DNA of 64,000 nucleotides from Saprospiraceae bacterium. GTDB taxonomy: Bacteria > Bacteroidota > Bacteroidia > Chitinophagales > Saprospiraceae. The position numbers and the translations under genes were made by a program. The notes under the pieces are model-generated. The model saw only the letters and a list, made by a program, of their open reading frames with translations. It was not told where the DNA came from and searched no databases. Positions 44,894 through 54,294 of this stretch are shown here, in pieces; position 1 is the first letter of the stretch, and each line of letters begins with the position of its first letter. The DNA lies in the NCBI GenBank assembly GCA_022448955.1, contig JAKVCU010000053.1, positions 85,226 to 149,225 on the forward strand, written 5' to 3'.

Positions 44894-45049
44894 AACAATT
44901 CTGCATGGTGTTTTTGTATAAATTCCTCCACGCATGAAGTAAAAATAGAATGTAATAGGTATTGATAAAGTTTATTTTATTTCTTCTTCATGCCTAAAAG
45001 CCGACTAATCACTTATTTTAAAAATAATTAAAGTAAAAACCATCTTTCG

Positions 45050-46951
45050 ATGAGTGATCAAATCAAACACGAATGTGGCGTTGCCTTCATTCGTTTGCTC
45101 AAACCATTGGAATATTATCAGGAAAAGTATGGCACGCCATTTTACGGCTTGAATAAGCTGCGCTTGCTCATGCAAAAACAGCGAAATCGTGGCCAAGACG
45201 GAGCAGGTATGGCTACCGTAAGTCTAGATTCAGCACCAGGTAAACGGTATATTAGTCGTAAAAGGAGTAATGCACCGAAATATCTAGAAGACCTTTTTTA
45301 CAAAGTGTTTGAGCGGTTTGAAGGCCTTTCTCCAGATCAGTTGCAAGACGTACAATGGCTTAAAGAGAATCGACCATATATGGGTGAAGTCCTACTCGGG
45401 CACTTACGTTATGGTACGCATGGCGATAATACTATTGAAACTTGCCATCCTTTCCTTCGACAAAATAATTGGATTACAAGGAATTTGATTCTTGCAGGTA
45501 ACTTTAATCTGACGAACGTAGATGAACTTTTCGAAGAGCTGTTGCAATTAGGACAGTATCCTAAAGAAAAGTCGGATACGGTTACTGTTCTTGAAAAGAT
45601 AGGGCATTTCTTGGATGATGAGGTTCAAAGATTACATACATGGTATAAGCCAGATGGTTATTCCAATGAAGAGATCAATGATTTGATTTTTAAAAATTTG
45701 GATATTGCTCGCTTGCTGCGTCGCGCCAGCCGCAAATTTGATGGAGGTTATGTAATGGTTGGTATGATTGGGCATGGGGATGCTTTTGTAATGCGCGACC
45801 CCGCTGGCATTCGCCCTGCATTTTATTATGCAGATGATGAAGTCGTTGTTGCAGCATCAGAACGTCCTGCCATTCAAACCACATTCAATGTACATGTTGA
45901 TGCTGTTAAAGAAGTAGCTCCGGGGCATGCTTTAATTGTAAAGTGTGATGGTCGGGTTATGGAACAAGCCTTTATTGAGCCTCAAGAACGTAAAGCTTGT
46001 TCGTTTGAGCGTATCTATTTTTCGAGAGGGACAGATCGCAATATTTACCTGGAGCGCAAGCGCTTGGGAGAGCAACTGGCAGAGGATGTATTGCAGGCAG
46101 TAGACTATGACTTTAAGAACACTGTCTTTTCTTTTGTACCCAATACAGCAGAAATTGCATTTCTTGGATTAATCAAAGGAATAGAAAACCTATTAAATGA
46201 AAGGAAGGAAGCTGAAATCATGCACTTGCTTTCCAAGAATAAAGAAATTAAACTGAAGAAAATTGAAAAAATTCTCTCGCAAAGGGCAAGGGTAGAAAAG
46301 ATTGTTGTAAAGGATGCCAAGCAAAGGACTTTTATTGCAGATACCTCCTCCAGAGATGAATTGGTTTCTCACGTTTATGATATAACTTATGGTATCGTTA
46401 AGAATGAAAAAGATACCTTGGTTTTATTAGATGATTCCATAGTCAGAGGAACTACTTTACGAGATAGTATCATCAAAATCACTTCACGACTAAGGCCTAA
46501 GAAAATTGTTATCGTCTCTTCTGCACCTCAAATTCGATTCCCTGATTGTTATGGAATTGATATGTCAAAGATGAAAGAATTTGTGGCTTTCCGTGCATTA
46601 GTTGCACTGCTGGAAGAGAATAACAAAGAATATTTATTAGAAGAGGCTTATCATCGATGTAAAGCACAAGAACATTTACCTGCGGAAGAAATTAAGAATG
46701 AGGTAGCAGCTTTATATGATGAGTTTACCTACGATCAAGTTTCTGCAAAAATAGCAGAAATCATTACTCCTCCGGGTATTAAGCCAGAGATACAAATCAT
46801 TTATCAAACAATAGAGGGCTTACAAAAAGCTTGTCCTAATAATAATGGAGATTGGTACTTTAGCGGAAACTATCCTACGCCAGGTGGTAATAGAGTGGTA
46901 AATAGAGCATTTATTAATTATATGGAGAAATTAGATGTTAGAGCTTATTAG
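45050..46951 (+). CDS. purF: Amidophosphoribosyltransferase-like protein (long PurF form)
   Basis: 633 residues against ~470-510 for classical PurF. The N-terminal glutamine amidotransferase domain starts MSDQIKHECGVAF: Cys9 would become the N-terminal nucleophile after removal of an 8-residue propeptide, as in PurF. RNRGQDGAGMAT and GHLRYGTHG are the glutamine-site motifs. The phosphoribosyltransferase domain has the PRPP loop VLLDDSIVRGTTL. The extra length lies in two insertions, after the glutaminase part (ESNEEINDLIFKN-like region) and at the end. It would make phosphoribosylamine, the first step of purine synthesis. Many Bacteroidota have both a short and a long form; which one this species relies on cannot be told. 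Confidence 0.85.
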   Translation: MSDQIKHECGVAFIRLLKPLEYYQEKYGTPFYGLNKLRLLMQKQRNRGQDGAGMATVSLDSAPGKRYISRKRSNAPKYLEDLFYKVFERFEGLSPDQLQDVQWLKENRPYMGEVLLGHLRYGTHGDNTIETCHPFLRQNNWITRNLILAGNFNLTNVDELFEELLQLGQYPKEKSDTVTVLEKIGHFLDDEVQRLHTWYKPDGYSNEEINDLIFKNLDIARLLRRASRKFDGGYVMVGMIGHGDAFVMRDPAGIRPAFYYADDEVVVAASERPAIQTTFNVHVDAVKEVAPGHALIVKCDGRVMEQAFIEPQERKACSFERIYFSRGTDRNIYLERKRLGEQLAEDVLQAVDYDFKNTVFSFVPNTAEIAFLGLIKGIENLLNERKEAEIMHLLSKNKEIKLKKIEKILSQRARVEKIVVKDAKQRTFIADTSSRDELVSHVYDITYGIVKNEKDTLVLLDDSIVRGTTLRDSIIKITSRLRPKKIVIVSSAPQIRFPDCYGIDMSKMKEFVAFRALVALLEENNKEYLLEEAYHRCKAQEHLPAEEIKNEVAALYDEFTYDQVSAKIAEIITPPGIKPEIQIIYQTIEGLQKACPNNNGDWYFSGNYPTPGGNRVVNRAFINYMEKLDVRAY

Positions 46952-47017
46952 TCACCTTTCAATAGCGGATGGCTAAGCTTCATTTGTAAGTGCTTATTCT
47001 ATAAACAACTTCTAAAG

Positions 47018-47055
47018 AAAAGAGATCTCAGAGTATATGCTCTAGGATCTCTTTT
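47018..47055. terminator. Bidirectional terminator, purF-like / dienelactone hydrolase
   Basis: 10-bp outer stem (47018-47027 with 47046-47055) with an inner AGAG/CTCT pairing. It lies between convergent genes, with an A-run on one side and a T-run on the other. Confidence 0.85.
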
Positions 47056-47064
47056 GCTTACCAG

Positions 47065-47901
47065 CTATAGCTTCGTTCTTAGAAAGGCTAGTGCCTTGCT
47101 ATTGGCATCTTGTGCAGCTTCTTTTAGGTAGCGTGGACTTGAGGGATTAGCGAAAGCATGGTCTGCATCGTATTGATGAACAGTGATTACTTTTCCTGCA
47201 TCTTTGGCCATCGTTTCAAAATTGGTAACGACCTCAGGCGTAATCCATCCATCATTTTCTGCGAAAATGCCAAGAATATCAGCTTTTAAAGGTGCAATTG
47301 CTTCTTTTTCTTGTACTGGCATGCCGTAGTACATTACACAGCCTGCAGCTTTATCGCCTGCTATGATGGAGCTTTTTAATGACCAGCCACCGCCAAAACA
47401 CCAACCGATAGTAGCTACTTTAGCGTCATCTCCTGCATAAGTTAGTGCGCCATTAATTATAGCTTTTGCACGATCTTCCTGTATTCCTTGCATTAATTGG
47501 CCAGCATCATCTGGATTATCTGCTACTTTCCCATCATAAATGTCTAAGGCAAGGATAGCAACATTGTCGAGACTATCTGCATATTTTTGTGCTTCTTGCT
47601 TGATATTATCATTTAGTCCCCACCACTCGTGAATGACGAATAAATAGCTTTTTGTTTCGCCTGAAGGTAAAATAGCGAAAGCACTTCCTGTCTGGCCATC
47701 AGGAGTATCGAACTCGATCATACTGCCAGAAGATGATAGCTCTGTGGGGCTTGGCTCTTCATGCGCATCTTTAAACTTCTCGTCATTTGCAAATTGAGCC
47801 ATGTTATCGGACTTTGATTCTTTTGCAGTTGAATCGGTATTGGCACAGTTCCATAGGAATGCAGCTAGGCAAAATAAAGTGAACAAGCGGAATTTTATCA
47901 T
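47065..47901 (-). CDS. Dienelactone hydrolase family lipoprotein
   Basis: 278 residues. A hydrophobic leader ends at Cys19 (LWNC), a probable lipidation site, so it is likely envelope-anchored. The hydrolase domain has the family's Cys nucleophile in TIGWCFGGGW, an Asp in FAENDGW and the His in YDADHAFAN. Dienelactone hydrolases open lactone rings, but most secreted relatives act on unknown esters. It converges on the purF-like gene and is divergent from the E1 fusion gene. Confidence 0.88.
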   Translation of the reverse strand: MIKFRLFTLFCLAAFLWNCANTDSTAKESKSDNMAQFANDEKFKDAHEEPSPTELSSSGSMIEFDTPDGQTGSAFAILPSGETKSYLFVIHEWWGLNDNIKQEAQKYADSLDNVAILALDIYDGKVADNPDDAGQLMQGIQEDRAKAIINGALTYAGDDAKVATIGWCFGGGWSLKSSIIAGDKAAGCVMYYGMPVQEKEAIAPLKADILGIFAENDGWITPEVVTNFETMAKDAGKVITVHQYDADHAFANPSSPRYLKEAAQDANSKALAFLRTKL

Positions 47902-48154
47902 ATCTATATTTTTAAGTGATTAGTTGTGAAAAGAACGATTGGTATTCATAAAGGTTGGCTCTAACCCATTCGAATTCATTTAAATTTAAGGATACGCTAA
48001 AGTCTGAATAAAATTTGCGGTTTGAGTGGATATTACACAAATTTTGGGCGATTTCATTACGCTCGAATCCAAAAGAAGGATACATTTGCGGAAGCAAATC
48101 CCTAATCAGATTAAACCATTCGCCATTGATGGCGAAATTCGAAAAAGAAAAGTT

Positions 48155-50152
48155 ATGCCGTCAACGATTAAACAAACGATGACATTCGATAGAAAAAAAT
48201 TAAGTAATCGTAAGTTAAAAGAGCTTTATGAACGATTACTTCGCCCAAGAATGATAGAGGAGAAAATGCTGATTCTCCTTCGCCAAGGAAGAATTAGTAA
48301 GTGGTTTTCGGGCATTGGACAAGAAGCTATTTCTGTTGGAGCGACTAGCGCTTTGGCTCAGGACGAGTTGTTATTTACCATGCACCGTAACCTAGGAGTA
48401 TTTACTTCTCGAGATATTCCATTAGAACGTCTTTTTTGCCAATGGCAAGGAAAAAGTCTAGGTTTTACAAAAGGTCGTGATCGTTCATTCCATTTTGGAA
48501 CCTTAGACTATGGTATTGTTGGGATGATTTCCCATTTAGGGCCTCAGCTTTCTTTAGCAAGTGGCGTCGCATTAGCGCACAAATTGAGAGGTGAAAATAA
48601 AGTTTCCTTGGCCTTCACAGGTGAAGGTGGTACCAGTGAAGGTGAATTTCATGAAGCTTTGAATACCGCTGCTGTATGGCAACTACCTGTTATTTTTGTG
48701 ATTGAAAATAACGGCTACGGCCTTTCTACGCCTACCCAGGAGCAATATCGTTGCGAGCAATTAGCAGATCGTGCAAAAGGTTATGGTATGCGTTCTGTTA
48801 TTATTGATGGTAATAATATTTTAGAAGTATATCAAACACTCAGCGACTTAGCAAAGCAGCTTCGCAAAAAGCCAGAACCCGTTCTAGTTGAATGTATGAC
48901 TTTCAGGATGCGAGGACATGAGGAAGCTTCTGGTACAAAGTACGTCCCTAAAGCATTATTTGATGAGTGGGGGCATCGTGATCCAATCGCAAATTTTGAG
49001 AAATTTCTTTTGGAGGAAGGCGTAATTAAAGAAGCCTATATTGAAAAGCTGAGAAAGGATATAAAGGGGGAAATCGAAAAAGGCTTAGAAATTGCCTTTA
49101 ATGAACCAAGAGTGACGCCTCACCTAGAAGAAGAGATGACAGATGTTTATGCACCACACGATGCTAAGGAGCTTGTTGCTTCGGGAAATAGTTCGGAGAA
49201 ACGATTTATTGATGCCATTACAGATGGCTTGCGTTTAGCTATGGAGAGACATCCAGAGTTAGTATTGATGGGGCAAGACATCGCTGATTATGGGGGGGTA
49301 TTTAAGATCACGAATGGATTCACCGATTTATTTGGAAAAGAGCGTGTTAGAAATACCCCATTATGTGAGAGTGCGATTATAGGAATTGGCCTTGGTTTGA
49401 GTATCAAAGGTATGAAAGCTATGGTCGAAATGCAATTCGCAGACTTTGTGAGCTGTGGTTTTAATCAAATTGTAAATAACTTGGCAAAGTTACACTACCG
49501 ATGGGGGCAAAATGCCGATGTTGTTATTCGAATGCCGACTGGTGGTGGTGTAGGGGCAGGGCCTTTCCATTCGCAAAGTAATGAGGCATGGTTTTTCCAT
49601 ACGCCAGGTTTAAAGATTGTTTATCCATCCAATCCTTATGATGCGAAAGGCTTACTACTATCCAGTTTTGAGGACCCAAATCCAATAATGTTTTTTGAGC
49701 ATAAAGCTTTATATCGTAGCCTTACGGCAGAAGTTCCAGATGATTATTACACGGTGCCTATTGGAAAAGCTCGAGTTCATCGTAGTGGCTCGGATGTGAG
49801 TATCATTACTTATGGGAATGCCGTTCACTGGGCAACGGAATGTTGTGATGAAATGCAGGTTGATGCAGATATTATTGATTTAAGAACCTTATTACCCTTG
49901 GATTATGATGCCATAGAAATAAGCATTAAGAAGACGGGTAAGGTCATTTTGTTACACGAAGATACTTTGACAGGAGGTATAGGAGGTGAGTTATCTGCTT
50001 ATATTTCTGAACACTTATTTGAATATCTTGATGGACCAGTGATACGAGTTGCAAGTTTAGATACTCCCATCCCATTTGCTGCGGAGTTGGAGGCCCAGTT
50101 TTTACCTAAAGAACGTCTTAGAATACAATTAGAGAAATTATTGAGGTACTAA
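48155..50152 (+). CDS. 2-oxoacid dehydrogenase E1, fused alpha and beta subunits
   Basis: 665 residues from the ATG at 48155. The alpha part (about 1-340) has RMIEEKMLILLRQGRISKW, FHFGTLDYG, and the thiamine-diphosphate site FTGEGGTSEGEFHEALNTA... ending IENNGYG. The beta part (about 370-665) has LMGQDIADYGGVFKIT, NTPLCESAIIG and SSFEDPNPIMFFEHK. It is the decarboxylating E1 of a branched-chain-type 2-oxoacid dehydrogenase complex, joined in one chain as common in Bacteroidota. E2 and E3 genes are not in the window. The frame could be extended to a GTG at 48026, but a TACATTTG element (48080-48087) lies in between and the extension has no family similarity. Confidence 0.93.
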   Translation: MPSTIKQTMTFDRKKLSNRKLKELYERLLRPRMIEEKMLILLRQGRISKWFSGIGQEAISVGATSALAQDELLFTMHRNLGVFTSRDIPLERLFCQWQGKSLGFTKGRDRSFHFGTLDYGIVGMISHLGPQLSLASGVALAHKLRGENKVSLAFTGEGGTSEGEFHEALNTAAVWQLPVIFVIENNGYGLSTPTQEQYRCEQLADRAKGYGMRSVIIDGNNILEVYQTLSDLAKQLRKKPEPVLVECMTFRMRGHEEASGTKYVPKALFDEWGHRDPIANFEKFLLEEGVIKEAYIEKLRKDIKGEIEKGLEIAFNEPRVTPHLEEEMTDVYAPHDAKELVASGNSSEKRFIDAITDGLRLAMERHPELVLMGQDIADYGGVFKITNGFTDLFGKERVRNTPLCESAIIGIGLGLSIKGMKAMVEMQFADFVSCGFNQIVNNLAKLHYRWGQNADVVIRMPTGGGVGAGPFHSQSNEAWFFHTPGLKIVYPSNPYDAKGLLLSSFEDPNPIMFFEHKALYRSLTAEVPDDYYTVPIGKARVHRSGSDVSIITYGNAVHWATECCDEMQVDADIIDLRTLLPLDYDAIEISIKKTGKVILLHEDTLTGGIGGELSAYISEHLFEYLDGPVIRVASLDTPIPFAAELEAQFLPKERLRIQLEKLLRY

Positions 50153-50789
50153 ATAAGAGTGGTTTTGTTAGGAAATGAATTTAAATTTTCGCAGTTGGTT
50201 AAAAAGTATGATGCGGATCGAGGATAAAGGCTGAAGTGCCGAGAAAAAGCTCTTTTGAAGTTTACTAGCCATAGTTGCGGTACGAAAAAATGCCCTGCTA
50301 GCAGTTGGAGCGCAAGCATATGGTGTTCAATGTATTATTCGTAAATGCTAAGATCTATTTTTAAACAACTTCTTCCAATATCTTGATGCCAAACCAACAA
50401 TATTAGTATATGAATAGAATCCTTGCTTAATTAATTCATTCACAATAATTTGTTTTACCAGTATTGCTTAAGGGATATAAAATAAGACAGTTGAATTGCT
50501 GAAAAATGTAAGGCTTAGTTTATTAATTTAGACTAAGCCTTTATTTTAAGGTCGAAAACCTTTGAACACAAGCCAGAATTCCTTAACTTTATACCTGTAA
50601 AGAATAAAGGCATACCCCTCCCCTTCATGCTTAATTCTTCCCCTCATACCTTTTATCATTTGATAAAATGGCTCTATCCAATCATGAGATTATAGAAATG
50701 ATAAGAAATTTGTTGTAGACAAACTTCTTTATCGTCTTAAATATTACCTTTTGTTTGTATTTTTGCCCATAAAACAATTGAGGTAATAT
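50153..50789. other. Gap between E1 fusion and DUF5606 genes
   Basis: 637 bp. It carries a clear terminator (50510-50547) and a TATTTTTG -7 element at 50758-50765, 25 bp before the DUF5606 start, without a matching -33 TTG. A short frame near 50279-50351 is too small and has no family resemblance. Nothing else is supported. Confidence 0.55.
50510..50547 (+). terminator. Terminator in the gap after the E1 fusion gene
   Basis: Perfect 10-bp stem (50510-50519 with 50532-50541), AT-rich loop and T-tail. It is 358 bp past the E1 stop, rather far, so the E1 message may have a long 3' untranslated region or this may end another transcript. Confidence 0.8.
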
Positions 50790-51239
50790 ATGAAATTAGA
50801 AAAATTGGTAGCGGTAAGTGGATTATCAGGTATTTACAAAATGGCTGCTAACCGCAGTAATGGCCTGATTATTGAAGATATGGATAGTGGAAAGAAGCGT
50901 TTTGCTTCAGCAAGAAAACATCAATTTACACCATTGGAGTCCATTGCCATTTTTACAGATGATGGTGACTCTGTGGAATTAAAGAAGGTGTTTGCGAAAA
51001 TGTTTGAACAACTCGATGACAATCCACCCATTAGTGCTAATTCCAATTCCACGGAATTATTCGAATATTTTGCAGATGTACTGCCAACTTATGACAAAGA
51101 TAGAGTACATGCAGGTGACATAAAAAAAGTAATCAAATGGTTCAGTTTCTTAAACGAAAAAGGCCTGATTACTCTTGAGACAGAAAGTGATGATACGGAA
51201 GAAAATGAAACTACTGAGGAAAACACACAGAACGATTAA
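50790..51239 (+). CDS. DUF5606 family protein
   Basis: 149 residues. The first ~90 residues match the DUF5606 pattern of Bacteroidota: MKLEKLVAVSGLSGIYKM, a SNGLIIEDMDSGKKRF strand pair and ESIAIFTDDGDSV. A helical part follows (FEYFADVLPTYDKDRV, DIKKVIKWFSFLNEKGLI), and the C-terminus is highly acidic (about 15 Glu/Asp in the last 22 residues). Function unknown. The M3 peptidase gene begins 80 bp later. Confidence 0.88.
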   Translation: MKLEKLVAVSGLSGIYKMAANRSNGLIIEDMDSGKKRFASARKHQFTPLESIAIFTDDGDSVELKKVFAKMFEQLDDNPPISANSNSTELFEYFADVLPTYDKDRVHAGDIKKVIKWFSFLNEKGLITLETESDDTEENETTEENTQND

Positions 51240-51319
51240 ATAAGTTTTATGCCCTCTTTCGTTGATACACTTATCTGTTTGTATTAAACAACAAAATAGA
51301 AGACTACAAAGTATTTACT

Positions 51320-53119
51320 ATGCAGCTTGACAAATCATGGAATACAGTGACGCGAGTGATCATGAAAAGAGGGCAAAAAAAACCTAAGACGAGTACAACA
51401 AATCTTTTTGACGTCCCCCAGCCTAGGCAAAGGGAATATCTACCTAAAGAATTTAAACTCACCGTTTGGTCAAAAATCAAACCTTATTTTGCCGAGTTAG
51501 AAAAACGAGAGATAAGTAATGTACAAGAACTCGAACAATGGGTATCAGATAAAAGTGAGTTGGAGGCAGTAGTAACAGAAGCACTAGCTTGGCGATATAT
51601 AAAGATTACTATTGACAGTAAAAATCAAAAAGCAGAAGAGCTCTATCAATATGCAATACAAGAATTGATCCCCCGAATTGCTTCTTTCGAAAATAAGCTG
51701 AATAAAAAAATGGTCGATTCTCCTTTTGTTGACCAGCTTTCCAGTGATAAATATCACATCCATATCAGGGGCATTAAAAATGCCCTCTCCCTTTTCCGCG
51801 AAGAAAATATCCCTCTGTCTACGGAAGTAGATATTTACTCTAAAGAGTATGGAAAAATATTTGCAGAAATGACTATTGGAATCGATGGAAAAGAGATGAC
51901 GCTACAAAAAGCAGGTGCGCTTTTGGAAGAGCCTGATCGTGAATACAGAGAAAGTGTATACCACAAAATTAATCAGCGTATTCTGAAGGATAAGGACGCG
52001 ATTGAAGCCTTATTCGATCAATTATTAGTGAAAAGGCACCAGATTGCATTAAACGCAGGCTTTGACAATTTTAGAGATTATAAATTTATGTCTCTTGGAA
52101 GATTTGATTACACCGTAGATGATTGTTTGGCTTTTCATAATTCAATTGCCAAACAAGTACTTCCAGTGATCAATGAAACTCACGAACGTAGAAAAAAAGC
52201 ATTAGCTTTTGACACTCTTAGACCATGGGATTTAACCGTCGATTTGAGTGGGGAAGATGCCTTACGTCCTTTTGAAGATGTAGACGAATTGACGGAAAAA
52301 GCCATTAGTTGTTTGAACCAGTTGGATCCTTCTTTCGGGAAGGTCATTGAAATCATGCGTAGCATGGGGCATCTGGATTTAGACTCTCGTCTTTCTAAGC
52401 GGCCGGGCGGCTATAATATGCCATTACATATTACTGGGGTGCCTTTCATTTTTATGAATGCTTCTAATGCGCTAGGTGATATGCGTACACTTTTACATGA
52501 AAGTGGTCATGCAGTACATTCTTATTTAACCAGACATTATAAGCTGGCTTCCGCCAAACGCGTGCCTTCAGAAGTGGCTGAATTGGCGGCAATGAGTATG
52601 GAATTATTGACGATGGATTACTGGGATGTTTTCTTTGATAATGAAAAAGACTTACGAAGAGCCAAGATTAATCAATTAGAAAATGTTCTAAAAATTCTTC
52701 CTTGGATTGCTACAATCGATAAATTTCAGCATTGGATTTATACGCATCCAGAGCAAACAGCTGAAGAAAGAAAAAATAATTGGATAAGAATTGCTAAAGA
52801 GTTTAAGTCTGATATTATTGATTTTTCTGGAATTGAAATGTATCAGGAACATATCTGGCACAAGCAGTTACATATCTTTGAAGTACCATTCTATTATATT
52901 GAGTACGGCATGGCACAGTTAGGAGCAATCGCTATATGGAAACGCTACAAAGAAAATCCTCAACAAGCCATCAAAGACTATACTGCTGCATTGGAATTAG
53001 GCTACACTAAACCAATTAGCGAAGTCTATCAAAGAGCAGGTATAGCCTTTGATTTTTCAGAGGAATATGTCAGTGATTTAGTAACATTTATCAGAGCAGA
53101 ACTAGATCAGCTAATTTAA
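51320..53119 (+). CDS. M3 family oligoendopeptidase (PepF-like)
   Basis: 599 residues, zinc metallopeptidase. The catalytic helix has His393-Glu394-Ser-Gly-His397 in TLLHESGHAVH, and the third ligand lies in the following SEVAELAAMSME helix. RPGGYNMPLHITGVPFIF precedes the active site as in oligoendopeptidases. No signal peptide, so it is a cytoplasmic peptidase for short peptides. An alternative start at Met15 (51362) is possible. The stop overlaps the next, convergent gene's end by nine bases. Confidence 0.93.
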   Translation: MQLDKSWNTVTRVIMKRGQKKPKTSTTNLFDVPQPRQREYLPKEFKLTVWSKIKPYFAELEKREISNVQELEQWVSDKSELEAVVTEALAWRYIKITIDSKNQKAEELYQYAIQELIPRIASFENKLNKKMVDSPFVDQLSSDKYHIHIRGIKNALSLFREENIPLSTEVDIYSKEYGKIFAEMTIGIDGKEMTLQKAGALLEEPDREYRESVYHKINQRILKDKDAIEALFDQLLVKRHQIALNAGFDNFRDYKFMSLGRFDYTVDDCLAFHNSIAKQVLPVINETHERRKKALAFDTLRPWDLTVDLSGEDALRPFEDVDELTEKAISCLNQLDPSFGKVIEIMRSMGHLDLDSRLSKRPGGYNMPLHITGVPFIFMNASNALGDMRTLLHESGHAVHSYLTRHYKLASAKRVPSEVAELAAMSMELLTMDYWDVFFDNEKDLRRAKINQLENVLKILPWIATIDKFQHWIYTHPEQTAEERKNNWIRIAKEFKSDIIDFSGIEMYQEHIWHKQLHIFEVPFYYIEYGMAQLGAIAIWKRYKENPQQAIKDYTAALELGYTKPISEVYQRAGIAFDFSEEYVSDLVTFIRAELDQLI

Positions 53120-53857
53120 TATAGCCTGAAATGGATCATTGCTAAAGCCTAAATCAATGTAGCTTTCTCCTGATTGGAGATTCTTAACATAAATACTTAT
53201 TGGGCCTATTTGGTGTTTTTTTGCGATCTTTGCACCAGCGTAAGTAGTGGTCCAATTTTCCCAACTAGCCTTTATTCCTCCGATTGGGATAATCCCAACC
53301 CACATCTGGTAGCTGGTAGGCATACCGCTCTCATCAAGCTGCCATAGGTAGGAATCACCTGGAGTCACACCTCCTGCGCTATAAGTAATCAATAAATCTT
53401 TGGAACCATCTTTTTGAGTCACTATTCTTCGTTCCGTCCCTGGGTCAAAAGCCTTTAAGGGGGCAACTAGCCAAAAAGTATCATTACAAAAATAAGCCCA
53501 AGCATATTTTAATGCCTGTTCTTTGTCGTCTCCTTCTAGTGGTTTTCCAGCTTTATAGGCATTCCCTTTCTGTGTTTTTATTTCAAGTAGGACTTCGTAA
53601 TCGTCCCAGTTTATTTTCACCAAACTTCTGTCTTTGTCCCAAACAAAAGAATGCCTTTCAGCAAAAGACCAGCTTAGCCACATAGTAGAATCCCATTGAC
53701 TCTTGCCCATAGCATCCATCATTTGACGTGCCAATTTATCGGCTTTAGCACCTTTCTCCCCGATGGGTAGTGGCTGATGGTAAAAGTATCCAATTAGTGT
53801 AATGGTTAGTAATAGGCCAATCAATATAAAAAATAGCCACTTTAAAATATTCTTCAT
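53111..53857 (-). CDS. Uncharacterised membrane-anchored protein
   Basis: 248 residues. One N-terminal membrane helix (about 6-25, LFFILIGLLLTITLIGYFY), then a soluble periplasmic domain rich in Trp and beta-strand patterns (WDSTMWLSWSFAERHSFVWD, INWDDYEVLLEIKT, GGIKASWENWTT). No catalytic motif is visible. The strand pattern with W-x(3)-R-H-F/W-x-W could be a LolA/LolB-like half-barrel, but that is a guess. It ends inside the M3 peptidase gene's last nine bases on the opposite strand. Confidence 0.7.
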   Translation of the reverse strand: MKNILKWLFFILIGLLLTITLIGYFYHQPLPIGEKGAKADKLARQMMDAMGKSQWDSTMWLSWSFAERHSFVWDKDRSLVKINWDDYEVLLEIKTQKGNAYKAGKPLEGDDKEQALKYAWAYFCNDTFWLVAPLKAFDPGTERRIVTQKDGSKDLLITYSAGGVTPGDSYLWQLDESGMPTSYQMWVGIIPIGGIKASWENWTTTYAGAKIAKKHQIGPISIYVKNLQSGESYIDLGFSNDPFQAILN

Positions 53858-54294
53858 TCTTATTCTGTATTTTAGTAATCTTTTCTGTAACGGTACGAAG
53901 ATGAATATAGTTTAATCGATAGACACCTAAATTCTGTAGTACCTTGAAGGTATCTTTTTATTCGATTCTACATGATCAATGCTTACCCTAATAATTAGAA
54001 CTAGTGCCTTAATTTAAGCGGATGTCTATTGTTTCAAAATACCTGTCAATTTATACAACAGTTATCTTAATTTGCGATGCCGAAGGTAGATAAGAAGCTT
54101 TCAGTAATCATTAAACTCAGTTAATTTTTCAAAGATTTAAAGAAATAGGGATAAGACCTTATCTTTGTGCAAATTTTTGGGATAGTAGAAAGCTTGACTG
54201 AGCCTATCCCTTTGTTTTTTAATGGAAAGCCAAATTATTGTAGTTCTTTATACCTCAAGGATATAGAGAAGAATACCAATAACAACTAATAACT
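53858..54294. other. Divergent gap upstream of the DPM1-like glycosyltransferase
   Basis: 437 bp. A TATCTTTG -7 element at 54160-54167 has TTTA 20 bases upstream (54136-54139), a weak promoter candidate for the downstream gene with a ~120-base leader. Otherwise AT-rich sequence without supported features. Confidence 0.45.

Larger units (their letters stand above)
44567..45049. other. Divergent gap upstream of the purF-like gene
   Basis: 483 bp holding a plus-strand promoter (44761-44788) and a partial dispersed repeat with its palindrome (44841-44893). The distance from the promoter to the purF-like ATG leaves a ~255-base leader. No small gene was found in the remainder. Confidence 0.6.

Noticed and set aside
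48026..48154. 43-residue extension of the E1 fusion from a GTG
   Set aside because: The segment has no similarity to E1 proteins and contains a promoter-like TACATTTG; the ATG at 48155 gives a normal N-terminus.
50279..50351. Short stretch reading VRKNALLAVGAQAYG in the gap after the E1 gene
   Set aside because: Too short, no start codon and no recognisable family; treated as chance.
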